This document shows, one piece after another, positions 42,537-51,138 of a stretch of DNA of 64,000 bases. Position numbers and translations under genes: made by a program. The notes under the pieces were generated by a model, which made no database searches, was not told where the DNA came from, and was given only the letters and a program-made list of their open reading frames with translations. Within the stretch, counting starts at the first letter, position 1; the number at the start of each line of letters is the position of its first letter. Origin of the DNA: Actinophytocola sp049647105 (GTDB lineage Bacteria > Actinomycetota > Actinomycetes > Mycobacteriales > Pseudonocardiaceae); contig NZ_JBARWZ010000294.1 of NCBI RefSeq assembly GCF_049647105.1, positions 24,450 to 88,449 on the forward strand. The letters run 5' to 3'.

Positions 42537-43486
42537 AGGTGCTGATCGCCGTCGCGGTGACGCTCGCGCTGCCCGTCTTCCTTGATGGCTTACAGCTCGG
42601 CATCTACGTCCTCGCCGGGCTGGCGGCCATGGTGACCGTCGGGTTGTCGCTGCTCATGGGGCAGGCCGGGCAGATTTCCCTTGGCCAGGCGTCGTTCTAC
42701 GCGATCGGCGCGTACACGGCCGGGCTGCTCAGCGTGCACGGCACGCCGCCGGTCCTCGGGCTCGTCGCCGCGCCGGTGACCGCCGCGGCCTTCGCCGCGG
42801 TCGTCGGGGTCGGGGTGCTGCGGCTGCGTGGCCACTACCTGGCGTTCGCCACGCTCGCCATGCAGCTCATCCTCCTTTCGGTGCTCGCGCAGTCCACGTG
42901 GGCCGGTGGTGCCATTGGTCTGCAAGGGATTCCCCGGTTGTCGATCGGCGGTTTCGAGCTGGAGGAGGACATCCAGTACGCGTACCTGACGTGGGCGGGA
43001 CTCGCGCTCGTGCTGTTCGTGGCGCACAACCTCGTGCGCTCGCGGCCGGGGCGCGGGCTGCGGGCACTCGCCACGTCGGAGGTCGCGGCGGCGGCCAGCG
43101 GCGTACCGGTCGGGCGGTACCGGCTGACGGTGTTCACCCTGTCGGCGGCGTTCGCGGGGCTGGCGGGCGGGATCTACGCGTTCTACCTCGGCTACCTGGG
43201 GCCGGGCTCGTTCCCGGTGCTGCTGTCGATCGAGTACGTGGTGATGGCCGTGGTCGGCGGGCTCGGCACGCTGTCGGGCGGCGTGGTCGGCGCGGTGGTG
43301 ATCGTGCTGCTGGTGCAGGTGCTCAACGAGCTGGGCACAGGCCCCGGCATGCCGAGCTACGCGCCGAGCGTGTTGTCGTACGCGGTGTACGGGTTGCTGC
43401 TGGTGGTCGTCGTGCTGTGGTTGCCGCGCGGGATCGTGCCCGCGCTGCGCGGAGTCCGGGGCGTTCGGGGTAAGGAGCGGACGTGA
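42533..43486 (+). CDS. livM: Liv-type ABC importer permease (LivM-like)
   Basis: 317 residues, ATGA overlap with the LivH-like gene, GGAGGAG just upstream. Nine or so membrane segments. Typical LivM motifs: LSLLMGQAGQISLGQASFYAIGAY, LRLRGHYLAFATLAM, and the EAA-like ATSEVAAAASGVPVGRYRL. It completes a full importer (binding protein, two ATPases, two permeases). Confidence 0.92.
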   Translation: MKVLIAVAVTLALPVFLDGLQLGIYVLAGLAAMVTVGLSLLMGQAGQISLGQASFYAIGAYTAGLLSVHGTPPVLGLVAAPVTAAAFAAVVGVGVLRLRGHYLAFATLAMQLILLSVLAQSTWAGGAIGLQGIPRLSIGGFELEEDIQYAYLTWAGLALVLFVAHNLVRSRPGRGLRALATSEVAAAASGVPVGRYRLTVFTLSAAFAGLAGGIYAFYLGYLGPGSFPVLLSIEYVVMAVVGGLGTLSGGVVGAVVIVLLVQVLNELGTGPGMPSYAPSVLSYAVYGLLLVVVVLWLPRGIVPALRGVRGVRGKERT

Positions 43487-43526
43487 TGCGGGCCGTTGCC
43501 GAGTATCCTCGGTCGGTGAGCATTCC

Positions 43527-44402
43527 GTGAACCTCGACGAGCTGGTGGCCGTCGACATGCACGTGCACGTCGAGGTCGGCGCCGATGGACGACTGTCCCT
43601 GCCCGAGTACCTGATGAGCGGGTCGGCCGCCTACTTCAAGGTGGCCGAGCGGACCAAGACCGTCGCCGAGATCGCCGCCTACTACCGGGAACGCAGGATG
43701 GCGGCCGTCGTGTTCACCGTCGACGCAGAGTCCGCCACCGGGCATCCGCCCATCTCGAGCGAGGAGATCGCCGAGGCCTGTGCCGAGCACGCGGACATCC
43801 TGATCCCGTTCGCCAGCGTCGATCCCTGGCGCGGCAACGCGGCCGTGCGGCAGGCGCGGGCCATGATCGAGCGGTACGGGGTGCGCGGGTTCAAGTTCCA
43901 CCCGAGTGTGCAGGCGTTCCACCCCAACGACCCGATGGTGTACCCGCTCTACGAGGTGCTCGCCGAGCACGGCGCCATCGCGTTGTTCCACAGTGGACAG
44001 ACCGGGATCGGTGCCGGGCTGCCTGGCGGCGGCGGGATCCGGTTGAAGTACGCCAATCCGCTCCTCGTCGACGACGTGGCCGCCGACTTCCCTGACCTGC
44101 CGATCGTCCTCGCGCACCCGTCGTTTCCCTGGCAGGACGAGGCACTGGCCGTCGCCACCCACAAACCGACCGTCCACATCGACCTGTCGGGGTGGTCACC
44201 GAAGTACTTCCCACCGCAGCTCGTGCGGTACGCGAACACCCTGCTGCGGGATAAGGTGCTGTTCGGGTCGGACTTCCCGGTCATCACGCCGGACCGCTGG
44301 CTCGCCGACTTCGACACCCTCGAGATCAAACCGGAGGTGCGCCCCATGATCCTCAAGGACAACGCCGTACGCCTGCTGGGGCTGCGGGACCGCGATGCGT
44401 GA
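43527..44402 (+). CDS. Amidohydrolase-2 family enzyme
   Basis: 291 residues, GTG start. Metal-binding MHVHVE near the N-terminus (VDMHVHV), RGFKFHPSVQAFHPND, ALFHSGQTG, IVLAHPSFPWQDEAL, and the terminal VLFGSDFPVITPDRW. These match the TIM-barrel amidohydrolase_2 (ACMSD-like) group of decarboxylases and hydrolases that act on aromatic or 2-pyrone acids. In the operon it lies between importer and CoA ligase, so it probably converts the imported acid or an intermediate. The reaction cannot be assigned. It overlaps the ligase gene by eight bases. Confidence 0.85.
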   Translation: MNLDELVAVDMHVHVEVGADGRLSLPEYLMSGSAAYFKVAERTKTVAEIAAYYRERRMAAVVFTVDAESATGHPPISSEEIAEACAEHADILIPFASVDPWRGNAAVRQARAMIERYGVRGFKFHPSVQAFHPNDPMVYPLYEVLAEHGAIALFHSGQTGIGAGLPGGGGIRLKYANPLLVDDVAADFPDLPIVLAHPSFPWQDEALAVATHKPTVHIDLSGWSPKYFPPQLVRYANTLLRDKVLFGSDFPVITPDRWLADFDTLEIKPEVRPMILKDNAVRLLGLRDRDA

Positions 44403-45870
44403 CCAGGGCATCGGCTCGTGGCCGGCACGCCGCGCGCGGATGTCGCCGGACCAGGTCGCGATCGTGCACGGCGACCGCGAGCTGACCTACCGCGAGCTGC
44501 ACGAACGTGCCACGCGGGTGGCGCACGTGCTGGCCGGGCTCGGGGTCGGCAGCGGCGACCGGGTCGCCTACCTCGGGCCGAACGAACCGGAGTTCCTCGA
44601 GACCCTGTTCGGCGCCGGGATGCTCGACGCGATCTTCGTGCCGCTCAACACCCGGCTCGCCGCCCCCGAGCTGAACTACATCCTGCGGGACAGCGGCGCG
44701 TCGGTGCTCGTGCTCGCGCCCTCGCACGACCTCGCGGCCGACGTGCCGCACGTGCTCGACCGGGCCGCGTACGAGGAACGGGTGGCTGCGGCGGCCTCGG
44801 CGCCGGTCGACGAGGTCGTCGAGCCGGACGACATCGCGATGATCATGTACACCTCGGGCACCACCGGGCGGCCGAAGGGCGCGGCGCTCTCGCACGCCAA
44901 CATCCACTGGAACACCGTCAACCTGCTGATCGACGTCGACCTCGCCGGTGACGAGGTGACGCTCGTGAACGCGCCCATGTTCCACGTCGCCGCGCTCAAC
45001 CAGACCGTGCTGCCGACGCTGGTCAAGGGCGGCACGGTGGTCCTGGACTCGTTCGACCCGGTGCGGGCGCTCGATACGATCGCGCGGCGGCGGGTCACGT
45101 ACCTGTTCGGCGTGCCCGCGATGTTCCAGGCCGTGGCGGGTGTTCCTGAGTGGACCGACGCGGACCTGTCCTCGGTGCGCACGATGATCTGCGGCGGCGC
45201 GCCGGTGCCCGCCCAGGTGATCACCACCTACCAGGAACGCGGCCTGCTGTTCCTGCAGGGCTACGGGCTCACCGAGTCGTCGCCGAGCGCGCTGTTCCTG
45301 CGGGCGGCGGAGAGCACACGCAAGGTCGGTTCGGCAGGCACACCGTGCTTCTTCACCGACGTGCGTGTCCTCGACGCGGACGGCGCCGACGTGGCGCCGG
45401 GTGTGCCGGGCGAAGTCGTGCTGCACGGTCCGAACGTGATGACGGGCTACTGGGGCAAACCGGAGGAGACCGCTGCGGTGTTGTCGCAGGACGGCTGGCT
45501 GCGCACCGGTGACATCGCGGTATCCGATGAGGACGGTCACCTCTACATCCGGGACCGGATCAAGGACGTGATCATCTCCGGCGGGGAGAACATCTACCCG
45601 GCCGAGGTCGAGGACGCGCTCCACCGGCATCCCGCGGTCGCGGACTGCGCGGTGATCGGGATGCCCGACGAGACATGGGGCGAGGTCGGCCGCGCCATCG
45701 TCGTGGCGCGGAACACGGTCGATCCCGCCGAACTGCTCGCGTTCCTCGCCGGCCGGATCGCCCGGTACAAGATCCCGAAGTCGGTCACGTTCGCGGAGAC
45801 CCTGCCGCGCACGGCGTCGGGAAAGCTGCTCAAGAGCGCGCTGCGCACGACCTACGGGGAGCCCCGATGA
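44395..45870 (+). CDS. Acyl-CoA ligase (AMP-forming)
   Basis: 491 residues, slightly short for the family. P-loop-like MYTSGTTGRPKGAALSH, A5 motif GYGLTESSPSA, A7 TGDIAVSDEDG, A8 RIKDVIISGGENIYPAEVE and the catalytic A10 Lys in TASGKLLKSAL. It activates a carboxylic acid as acyl-AMP and then CoA thioester in the cytoplasm. Being last in a PaaX-controlled import operon, its likely substrate is the imported acid; its product could be the PaaX ligand. No signal or membrane segment. Confidence 0.92.
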   Translation: MRDQGIGSWPARRARMSPDQVAIVHGDRELTYRELHERATRVAHVLAGLGVGSGDRVAYLGPNEPEFLETLFGAGMLDAIFVPLNTRLAAPELNYILRDSGASVLVLAPSHDLAADVPHVLDRAAYEERVAAAASAPVDEVVEPDDIAMIMYTSGTTGRPKGAALSHANIHWNTVNLLIDVDLAGDEVTLVNAPMFHVAALNQTVLPTLVKGGTVVLDSFDPVRALDTIARRRVTYLFGVPAMFQAVAGVPEWTDADLSSVRTMICGGAPVPAQVITTYQERGLLFLQGYGLTESSPSALFLRAAESTRKVGSAGTPCFFTDVRVLDADGADVAPGVPGEVVLHGPNVMTGYWGKPEETAAVLSQDGWLRTGDIAVSDEDGHLYIRDRIKDVIISGGENIYPAEVEDALHRHPAVADCAVIGMPDETWGEVGRAIVVARNTVDPAELLAFLAGRIARYKIPKSVTFAETLPRTASGKLLKSALRTTYGEPR

Positions 45871-45891
45871 CGACGGCCGGGAGCTGACGCG

Positions 45892-46008
45892 TCACCCGTC
45901 GCGCGCCTCGGGGCCGGCGTTCGCGTCGACCAGCTCCCAGCCGACCTCGGCCGCCAGCTCGTCGAAGATCGGCGTCTCCTGGTCCTCGGTCACCTCTGCC
46001 TGCCGCAT
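45892..46008 (-). CDS. Short acidic peptide, 38 aa, unknown function
   Basis: ATG 46008 preceded by AAGGGGAG at seven bases, stop TGA 45892-45894. Sequence opens MRQAEVTEDQETPIFDEL and ends NAGPEARDG: ten or so acidic residues, one Trp, no Cys and no basic cluster. It lies between the convergent acyl-CoA ligase gene and the DUF4230 gene. The size and the strong ribosome site recall precursor peptides, but no modification enzyme is nearby. The 232 bases upstream of it contain no gene I can support. Confidence 0.5.
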   Translation of the reverse strand: MRQAEVTEDQETPIFDELAAEVGWELVDANAGPEARDG

Positions 46009-46240
46009 CGCGTCTCCCCTTCCGACTCTCACCGGTGCCAGTCCGCACGCGGTGATCGTGACGGGGAGTACCCACTTCACCACCGTTGAATCCTCGGCGT
46101 CATCACGTGATCTCCAGCCCGGTGAACAGGGCGCGGCCCAGCGTGGTCGCGTGCGCACAGGCGACCACGCCGACGTCCTGTACCGCGTAACAACAAAAGT
46201 TGCGCGCACGCGAACACTCGGGGAGGCGTCGCGCGGACCG

Positions 46241-46876
46241 TCAGTCCCGGGGAGGCGGACTGGCGAACTCCGTCTTGTAGCCCAGCGCCGTGAACATGCC
46301 GGACAGCATCTGGCGGGTGTTGCGTTCCGCGCGGGCGGTCAGGCCGGCCTCCTTGGCCGCGTCCCCGATCCGCTTCTCCGCGAGCACGTAGAACTCCCGC
46401 TGGTCAGTCGTCTCGAACAGCGACTTGACCCGATCGAACACACCGCGTTCCTGTGAGTACAGGTAGGTGTGCTCCTGGTCGATGTTCGGCTTGGCGAGCT
46501 TGGGGTCCGGCAGCAGGACCGACACGGTCTTCTTCTCATCGTCGACCGTGAGCGCCTTCTCCGACAACGTGCCGAGGTCGATGTACGCGCTCACCGAGCC
46601 CTGTGCCACGAACAACGTCCGGTTCCCCGCGATCACGTCGGGCACCCAGGCGACGTCGTGCTCCAGGTCCACGATCACCTGGAAGTCGCCTTCCGCCGCG
46701 TGGTACTGGCTCAGGTCGCGGACCGACTGGAGCATCGCGGGCCCGGTGCGGTCCTTGGTCTCGGTGGTGAACGGGTTCAGGTTCGGCACCAGTGCCACCA
46801 GCCACATGATCGCGGCCACGACCGCCACCACGGCCGCGACCATCCGGCCGACCTTCCACAATGGACTGTCCGTCAC
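46241..46876 (-). CDS. DUF4230 membrane-anchored protein
   Basis: 211 residues from GTG 46876 (GGGAGG six bases upstream; a GTG at 46900 has its ribosome site too close). One N-terminal membrane helix (residues 8-30). The outside part has VIVDLEHDVAWVPDVIAGNRTLFVAQ and VDDEKKTVSVLLPDPKLAKPNIDQEHTYL, the hallmark of DUF4230. The helical tail is charged. Function unknown. Nothing else is in its transcript, as far as the window shows; the 238 bases upstream contain no gene I can support. Confidence 0.85.
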   Translation of the reverse strand: MTDSPLWKVGRMVAAVVAVVAAIMWLVALVPNLNPFTTETKDRTGPAMLQSVRDLSQYHAAEGDFQVIVDLEHDVAWVPDVIAGNRTLFVAQGSVSAYIDLGTLSEKALTVDDEKKTVSVLLPDPKLAKPNIDQEHTYLYSQERGVFDRVKSLFETTDQREFYVLAEKRIGDAAKEAGLTARAERNTRQMLSGMFTALGYKTEFASPPPRD

Positions 46877-47114
46877 GATGGCCTCCCGTTCCGGCGTCAC
46901 CCTCCTGGCACCACGGCACTCCTACCGCGGACTACCCCGGAACCACACTTCGAACCAGGATTGGGCCGGGTGCCGTAGGGGTCGTCCGCGAGATGGCGGA
47001 GCGACGGCTCATCCGGACCGTGACATCTCGCCATCGACGGACGAAGCGGTCGCGGACGCGCTGAGTTGTCGAAACTTTCGCTCTACTGAGCCATTCGGGT
47101 GACGGAACGACGGC

Positions 47115-47483
47115 TCAACTCTGGGTGATCTCCACCTTGTTCGGGTAGAACGCCACGTGTCCGGCGATCTCGGCGACCGCCGGGTACGGGGTCCGGTAGG
47201 TCCAGATGGCGTCTTTCAGCTCGCCACCCTCGGTGACCAGCGTGTAGTACGACGCGTCGCCCTTGTACGGGCAGTACGTGCTGGTGTCGGTCGGCGTGAT
47301 GAGGGCGGGGTCGACGTCGGCGAGCGGGATGTAGTGCGCGGGCGGGTAGTTCGACTCCTGGAGCACGAGCGCCGCCGTCGAGTCGGCCACGACCTGGTCA
47401 CCGACCCGCACGGTCACGCGCGCCGGGTTCTTCTCGACGGTGATCGGGTGGTCGGGGCCTGGGGTTCTGATCTCACGGGACAT
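47115..47483 (-). CDS. DUF427-domain protein
   Basis: 122 residues from ATG 47483. The DUF427 core is complete: VRVGDQVVADSTAALVLQESNYPPAHYIPLADVD, then TYCPYKGDASYYTL with the conserved CPYKG, and a C-terminal VAFYPNKVEI. Cytoplasmic beta-tent-like fold of unknown biochemical role, widespread in actinobacteria. Start supported by AAAGG about eight bases upstream. Confidence 0.88.
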   Translation of the reverse strand: MSREIRTPGPDHPITVEKNPARVTVRVGDQVVADSTAALVLQESNYPPAHYIPLADVDPALITPTDTSTYCPYKGDASYYTLVTEGGELKDAIWTYRTPYPAVAEIAGHVAFYPNKVEITQS

Positions 47484-48022
47484 GAGTCGCCTTTCGTCGA
47501 TTCCTACCTCCTTGTCAATTCCCGGCGGACCGGAGTTGTTCCCGGGTTCCGCCGATAGGGTGACGCCGGACGGGGCGGTATCTCGGGCGCGTGCCGGCCG
47601 CCGAGCGAGGCCCACGACACACCGGCCGATTCCGAGCGGCGCGGCGGGCGCTCAAATTACGCAACGGTCCTGGTCAGCCGGTCACGCTCGCGGCGGCCGG
47701 GCCACCACTTTCCCCTGTGTTCGCAACGGCTCTCCTCGGCCCGCCGACGTGGTTCATGATCATGTTCTTGCTGGTCGGCGGTGTCGTGGCCGCCGAATCG
47801 GTGACCCGTCTGTCCACTGTGGACCACGAGATGTTTCGCCACGCCGCCGCGCAGGGGCGTGCCACCCGGCTGAACTGCGCACATGCGTGCGAAGGGGTGT
47901 GGTAACACCAATTCCATACACAGGGCCAAAGTGCACAAAAGCGTTTGCGGTAGCATCTGCTGCGCATTCCGGCTCGACGCGTGTCGGTTCGTGTTGCCTC
48001 CTCCCCGCACAGGAAGGACCCG
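47484..48022. other. Long intergenic region upstream of the conservon
   Basis: 539 bases between divergent genes. It should hold promoters for both. One weak forward frame (47717-47905) is listed separately. I found no tRNA-like or riboswitch-like fold and no repeat of note; the last 100 bases are less GC-rich (47900-47960) and are the likeliest site for the conservon promoter. Confidence 0.5.
47717..47905 (+). CDS. Possible small membrane protein, 62 aa (weak)
   Basis: GTG 47717 gives one membrane helix (ALLGPPTWFMIMFLLVGGVV) followed by a polar tail with two Cys (LNCAHACEGVW). Third codon positions are mostly G/C, in favour of coding. No ribosome site is visible and no family is recognised. 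Confidence 0.25.
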   Translation: MFATALLGPPTWFMIMFLLVGGVVAAESVTRLSTVDHEMFRHAAAQGRATRLNCAHACEGVW

Positions 48023-49765
48023 ATGTCTGAGACGCCTACCCCACCTTGGGGTTTACGCGTGGAGAACGACATGCAAAACACCTACGCGGACGGCATCGAG
48101 CGCCTCCAGACCAAACTCCTGCATATCGGGTTGTTCCTGCTGACCGTCGTCATGCTCGGCGGCGGGGCCGGTGTGCTGATGATCGCGACCGACGACTCAA
48201 GCGCGCTGGTCGTGTCGGTCAGCGTGGTCGCGGGCTGTGTGGTCGCGGTGCTCGTGGCTTTCCTCATGGCGATGTCCTCGGTGCGGCAGGTCACGCCGCC
48301 GGCGAGCAGACCAGCGCTGCCACGCGCCCCGATGCCCGCGCCGCAGCCGCAGCCGCAGCCACTCGCGCCGGAGCAGCGCGTCCACGAGCAGCGCCCCGTC
48401 GAGGTGGTCACCCGCACGCCGGAGCCTGCACCGCTGTGGTCCCGGCCCGGCGATGGCCAGGTCGTGCTCACCGACGACCCAGGCCAGCGGCGCGAGGTGT
48501 TCGTCAAGCTGGCGCGGCGCCTGCAGTCCCTCATCAACCGCGCCATCAAGCGGATCGACGAGCTGGAGCAGGAGAACGAGGACCCCGAGCTCCTCGACGG
48601 CCTCTACGAGATCGACCACCTGTTCACGCTGGCCCGGCGGCAGGGCGAGAACCTGGCAGTGCTGGGCGGCGAGTCGCCGCAGCGGCGGTCGACCAAGCCG
48701 GTCAGTGTGTACGCGGTGCTGCTGGCCGCGGTGTCCGAGGCCGAGCACTACCGGCAGATCGCGATCGTGCCGGTCGAGGACGTGGAGATCCACGGCCACG
48801 CGGTCGCCGAGATCATCCACCTGCTCGCGGAGCTGCTCGAGAACGCGACCCGCTTCACCTCGCCGGACGGCCCGAAGGTCGAGGTCCGCGCGCAGAAGGT
48901 GACCGCCGGTCTCGCGATCGAGGTGCAGGACCGCGGTCTCGGCATGAGCTACGAGGACCTGGAGCGGATCAACCACCTGCTCGACGGCTCGACCCACATC
49001 GACATCAGCGAGCTGCTCGAGGACGGCCGCATCGGCCTCGCGGTGGTCCGCGAGCTGGCGCGCCGCCACGAGATCCGTGTCCGCCTGCAGTCCAACATCT
49101 TCGGCGGCATCGCGGCGGCCGTGGTGATCCCGCCACAGCTGCTGAGCGAGTCGGAGCCCGCACAGGACCCACGGCACCGCGCGCGGTCGCAGTCCGTGCT
49201 GCAGAAGCGCAGGCCAGAGCAGCTCCCCTCGGCGACCGCCTCGTCGCCGTCCCTGCCACCGGTCCAGAAGCCGTCGCCCGCGCCGAGGAGCGAACCGCCG
49301 GTGCCGCCGACCCCGGTGCCCGCGCCGGTGCCCGTGCCCACCGCGGCCGTCGCGAGCGCCCCCAGCCCCGGTCTGGGACCCATCCGCCCACCACAGGCCG
49401 CCCGTCACACGGCGGCAGAGGCCACCGCGGCGGCCGACCCAGGGCTGCCCAAGCTGCCCGTGCGCGCACCCGGCCGGTCCTACGACGACCTTCGTGCCGG
49501 TGGGATGGGTGCGATCTCCCCCGAGGACGCCGCCACATTCACCGATCCGAACGCCCTCGCAGGCGACCAGCCGCCGCCGCTGCCGCAGCGCAGGGGCAGC
49601 CATCTGCGGCAGGAGCTCCTCGAGCCGCCGCAGACGACCAAGCCGGTGCCGGGCCACAACACCAATCTCATGAAGACCGTCCAGGCGGGCCGGGATCACT
49701 GGCTCTCCGAGCAGAACCGTGACGCGACGAACAAGGGAGACTCCACAACATGGCCGACGACCTGA
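48023..49765 (+). CDS. cvnA: Conservon sensor-kinase-like ATPase (CvnA type)
   Basis: 580 residues; ATG 48023 follows AGGAAGG. Two membrane helices (about 33-55 and 60-80) with almost no outside loop. A Pro-rich spacer leads to a coiled segment (LARRLQSLINRAIKRIDELEQ) and a GHKL ATPase domain: N-box LLAELLENATRFTSPDG (about residue 270), G-box DRGLGMS. A canonical phosphorylated His is not evident, typical of CvnA. The last about 200 residues are Pro/Ala-rich and probably disordered. In characterised conservons it interacts with the roadblock and GTPase partners at the membrane. Confidence 0.9.
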   Translation: MSETPTPPWGLRVENDMQNTYADGIERLQTKLLHIGLFLLTVVMLGGGAGVLMIATDDSSALVVSVSVVAGCVVAVLVAFLMAMSSVRQVTPPASRPALPRAPMPAPQPQPQPLAPEQRVHEQRPVEVVTRTPEPAPLWSRPGDGQVVLTDDPGQRREVFVKLARRLQSLINRAIKRIDELEQENEDPELLDGLYEIDHLFTLARRQGENLAVLGGESPQRRSTKPVSVYAVLLAAVSEAEHYRQIAIVPVEDVEIHGHAVAEIIHLLAELLENATRFTSPDGPKVEVRAQKVTAGLAIEVQDRGLGMSYEDLERINHLLDGSTHIDISELLEDGRIGLAVVRELARRHEIRVRLQSNIFGGIAAAVVIPPQLLSESEPAQDPRHRARSQSVLQKRRPEQLPSATASSPSLPPVQKPSPAPRSEPPVPPTPVPAPVPVPTAAVASAPSPGLGPIRPPQAARHTAAEATAAADPGLPKLPVRAPGRSYDDLRAGGMGAISPEDAATFTDPNALAGDQPPPLPQRRGSHLRQELLEPPQTTKPVPGHNTNLMKTVQAGRDHWLSEQNRDATNKGDSTTWPTT

Positions 49766-50172
49766 ACTGGCTGCTCCGCCGGCTGGTTGAGGCAGTACCC
49801 AACACGCACAGCGCGCTGTTGCTCTCGGTCGACGGCATCCCGAAGTACTGGTACGGCCTCGACACCGACGGCGCGGACCGGCTCGCGGCCCTCGCGAGCA
49901 GCATGTGCTCGCTGGCCAACCAGGTCGGCAAGAAGTTCTCCGGCGACGACCCTTCCGGCGCAGGCGTCCGGCAGGTGATCACCGAGCTCAACGAGATCAT
50001 CCTGTTCGTGACCGCGGCGAGCGCGGGCAGTGTGCTGGCGGTGCTCGCCTCCCGCGAGGTCGACGCGGGCATCCTCAGCTACGAGATGCAACGGCTGTGC
50101 ACGCAGGTGCCCGCCGTGCTCGTGACCCCGTCGCGACACCACGTCGCGCACCAGGGCAATGGAACCCGTTGA
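49750..50172 (+). CDS. cvnB: Conservon roadblock/LC7 protein (CvnB type)
   Basis: 140 residues, starts inside the CvnA gene (16-base overlap). Roadblock fold: LNWLLRRLVEAVPNTHSALLLSVDGIPKYWYGLD, then ADRLAALASSMCSLANQVGKKF and ILFVTAASAGSVLAVLASREVDAG. Such proteins act as regulators of the partner small GTPase (CvnD). Cytoplasmic. Confidence 0.93.
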   Translation: MADDLNWLLRRLVEAVPNTHSALLLSVDGIPKYWYGLDTDGADRLAALASSMCSLANQVGKKFSGDDPSGAGVRQVITELNEIILFVTAASAGSVLAVLASREVDAGILSYEMQRLCTQVPAVLVTPSRHHVAHQGNGTR

Positions 50173-50174
50173 CG

Positions 50175-50549
50175 ATGAGAGGTCAGGACGAGGCGGCTGC
50201 CGAGGACCCCGGCTTGTTCGGCGTACGCCCGTACGCCATGACCAACGGGAGGACTCAGCCGAGCACCCCGCTCGACCTGATGTCACTGGTGCGGGCGACC
50301 GGCGACGGCATGGTCGGCAAGAGCCAGCTTGGTGTCGAGCACTCCAAGGCACTGGAGCTGTGCGCGTATCCGACGTCGGTCGCCGAGGTGGCGGCGCTGC
50401 TGCACCGGCCGGTGACCGTCACCAAGGTCGTCCTGTCCGACCTCATCGAACTCGGCGTGGTGATCGCGAAGTTCGCACCGACCGAGTCCTATTCCAACGA
50501 CCCAGCCATTCTGGAGGCGGTGATTGATGGCCTCCGACGGTTCGTCTGA
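50175..50549 (+). CDS. cvnC: Conservon DUF742 protein (CvnC type)
   Basis: 124 residues from ATG 50175, two bases after the CvnB stop. DUF742 winged-helix-like core: FGVRPYAMTNGRTQPSTPLDLMSLV, HSKALELCAYPTSVAEVAALLHRPVTVTKVVLSDLIELGVV. Probable adaptor or DNA-binding module of the conservon; overlaps the GTPase gene by 23 bases. Confidence 0.93.
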   Translation: MRGQDEAAAEDPGLFGVRPYAMTNGRTQPSTPLDLMSLVRATGDGMVGKSQLGVEHSKALELCAYPTSVAEVAALLHRPVTVTKVVLSDLIELGVVIAKFAPTESYSNDPAILEAVIDGLRRFV

Positions 50550-51138
50550 GCAGCTGTTCCCCATTCAGGTCAAGATCCTCGTCGCGGGCGGTTTCGGCGT
50601 CGGCAAGACGACGTTCGTCGGCGCGGTGAGCGAGATCGAGCCACTGACCACAGAGGAGACCCTGACCGCGGCCAGTGTCGCGGTCGACAGCGTCGCGGGG
50701 GTCGAGAGCAAGTCGACCACCACGGTCGCCATGGACTTCGGCCGCCTTTCCTTCACCGACAAGAACCTCGTGCTGTACCTGTTCGGCACGCCCGGCCAGG
50801 ACCGCTTCTGGTTCATGTGGGACGAGCTGTCGCGGGGTGCGCTCGGCGCGGTGGTGCTCGCGGACACCCGCAGGCTCGCCGACTGTTTCGGCGCGGTCGA
50901 GTTCTTCGAGCGGCGCGACATCAAGTTCCTGGTGGCACTCAACGAGTTCGAGGACGGGTACCACTACCGGGACGAGGACGTGCGGCGGGCGCTCGCGCTG
51001 AAACCGCACGTGCCACTCGTCCGGTGCGACGCACGCAAGGCCCAGTCCGCGCACCTGGTGCTGATCACCCTGCTCGAGTCCGTTCTGGCGACGTTCCGTG
51101 CCGCCAATTCCACGATGATTCGGAGTCACCAGTCATGA
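50527..51138 (+). CDS. cvnD: Conservon small GTPase (CvnD type)
   Basis: 203 residues from ATG 50527. G1/P-loop AGGFGVGKTTFVGAVSEI; switch I region with TTTVAMDFGRL; G3 LYLFGTPGQDRFWFMWDEL; the NKxD motif is degenerate (LVALNEFED), a usual trait of CvnD proteins. Acts as a molecular switch controlled by CvnA and CvnB. Confidence 0.93.
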   Translation: MASDGSSEQLFPIQVKILVAGGFGVGKTTFVGAVSEIEPLTTEETLTAASVAVDSVAGVESKSTTTVAMDFGRLSFTDKNLVLYLFGTPGQDRFWFMWDELSRGALGAVVLADTRRLADCFGAVEFFERRDIKFLVALNEFEDGYHYRDEDVRRALALKPHVPLVRCDARKAQSAHLVLITLLESVLATFRAANSTMIRSHQS

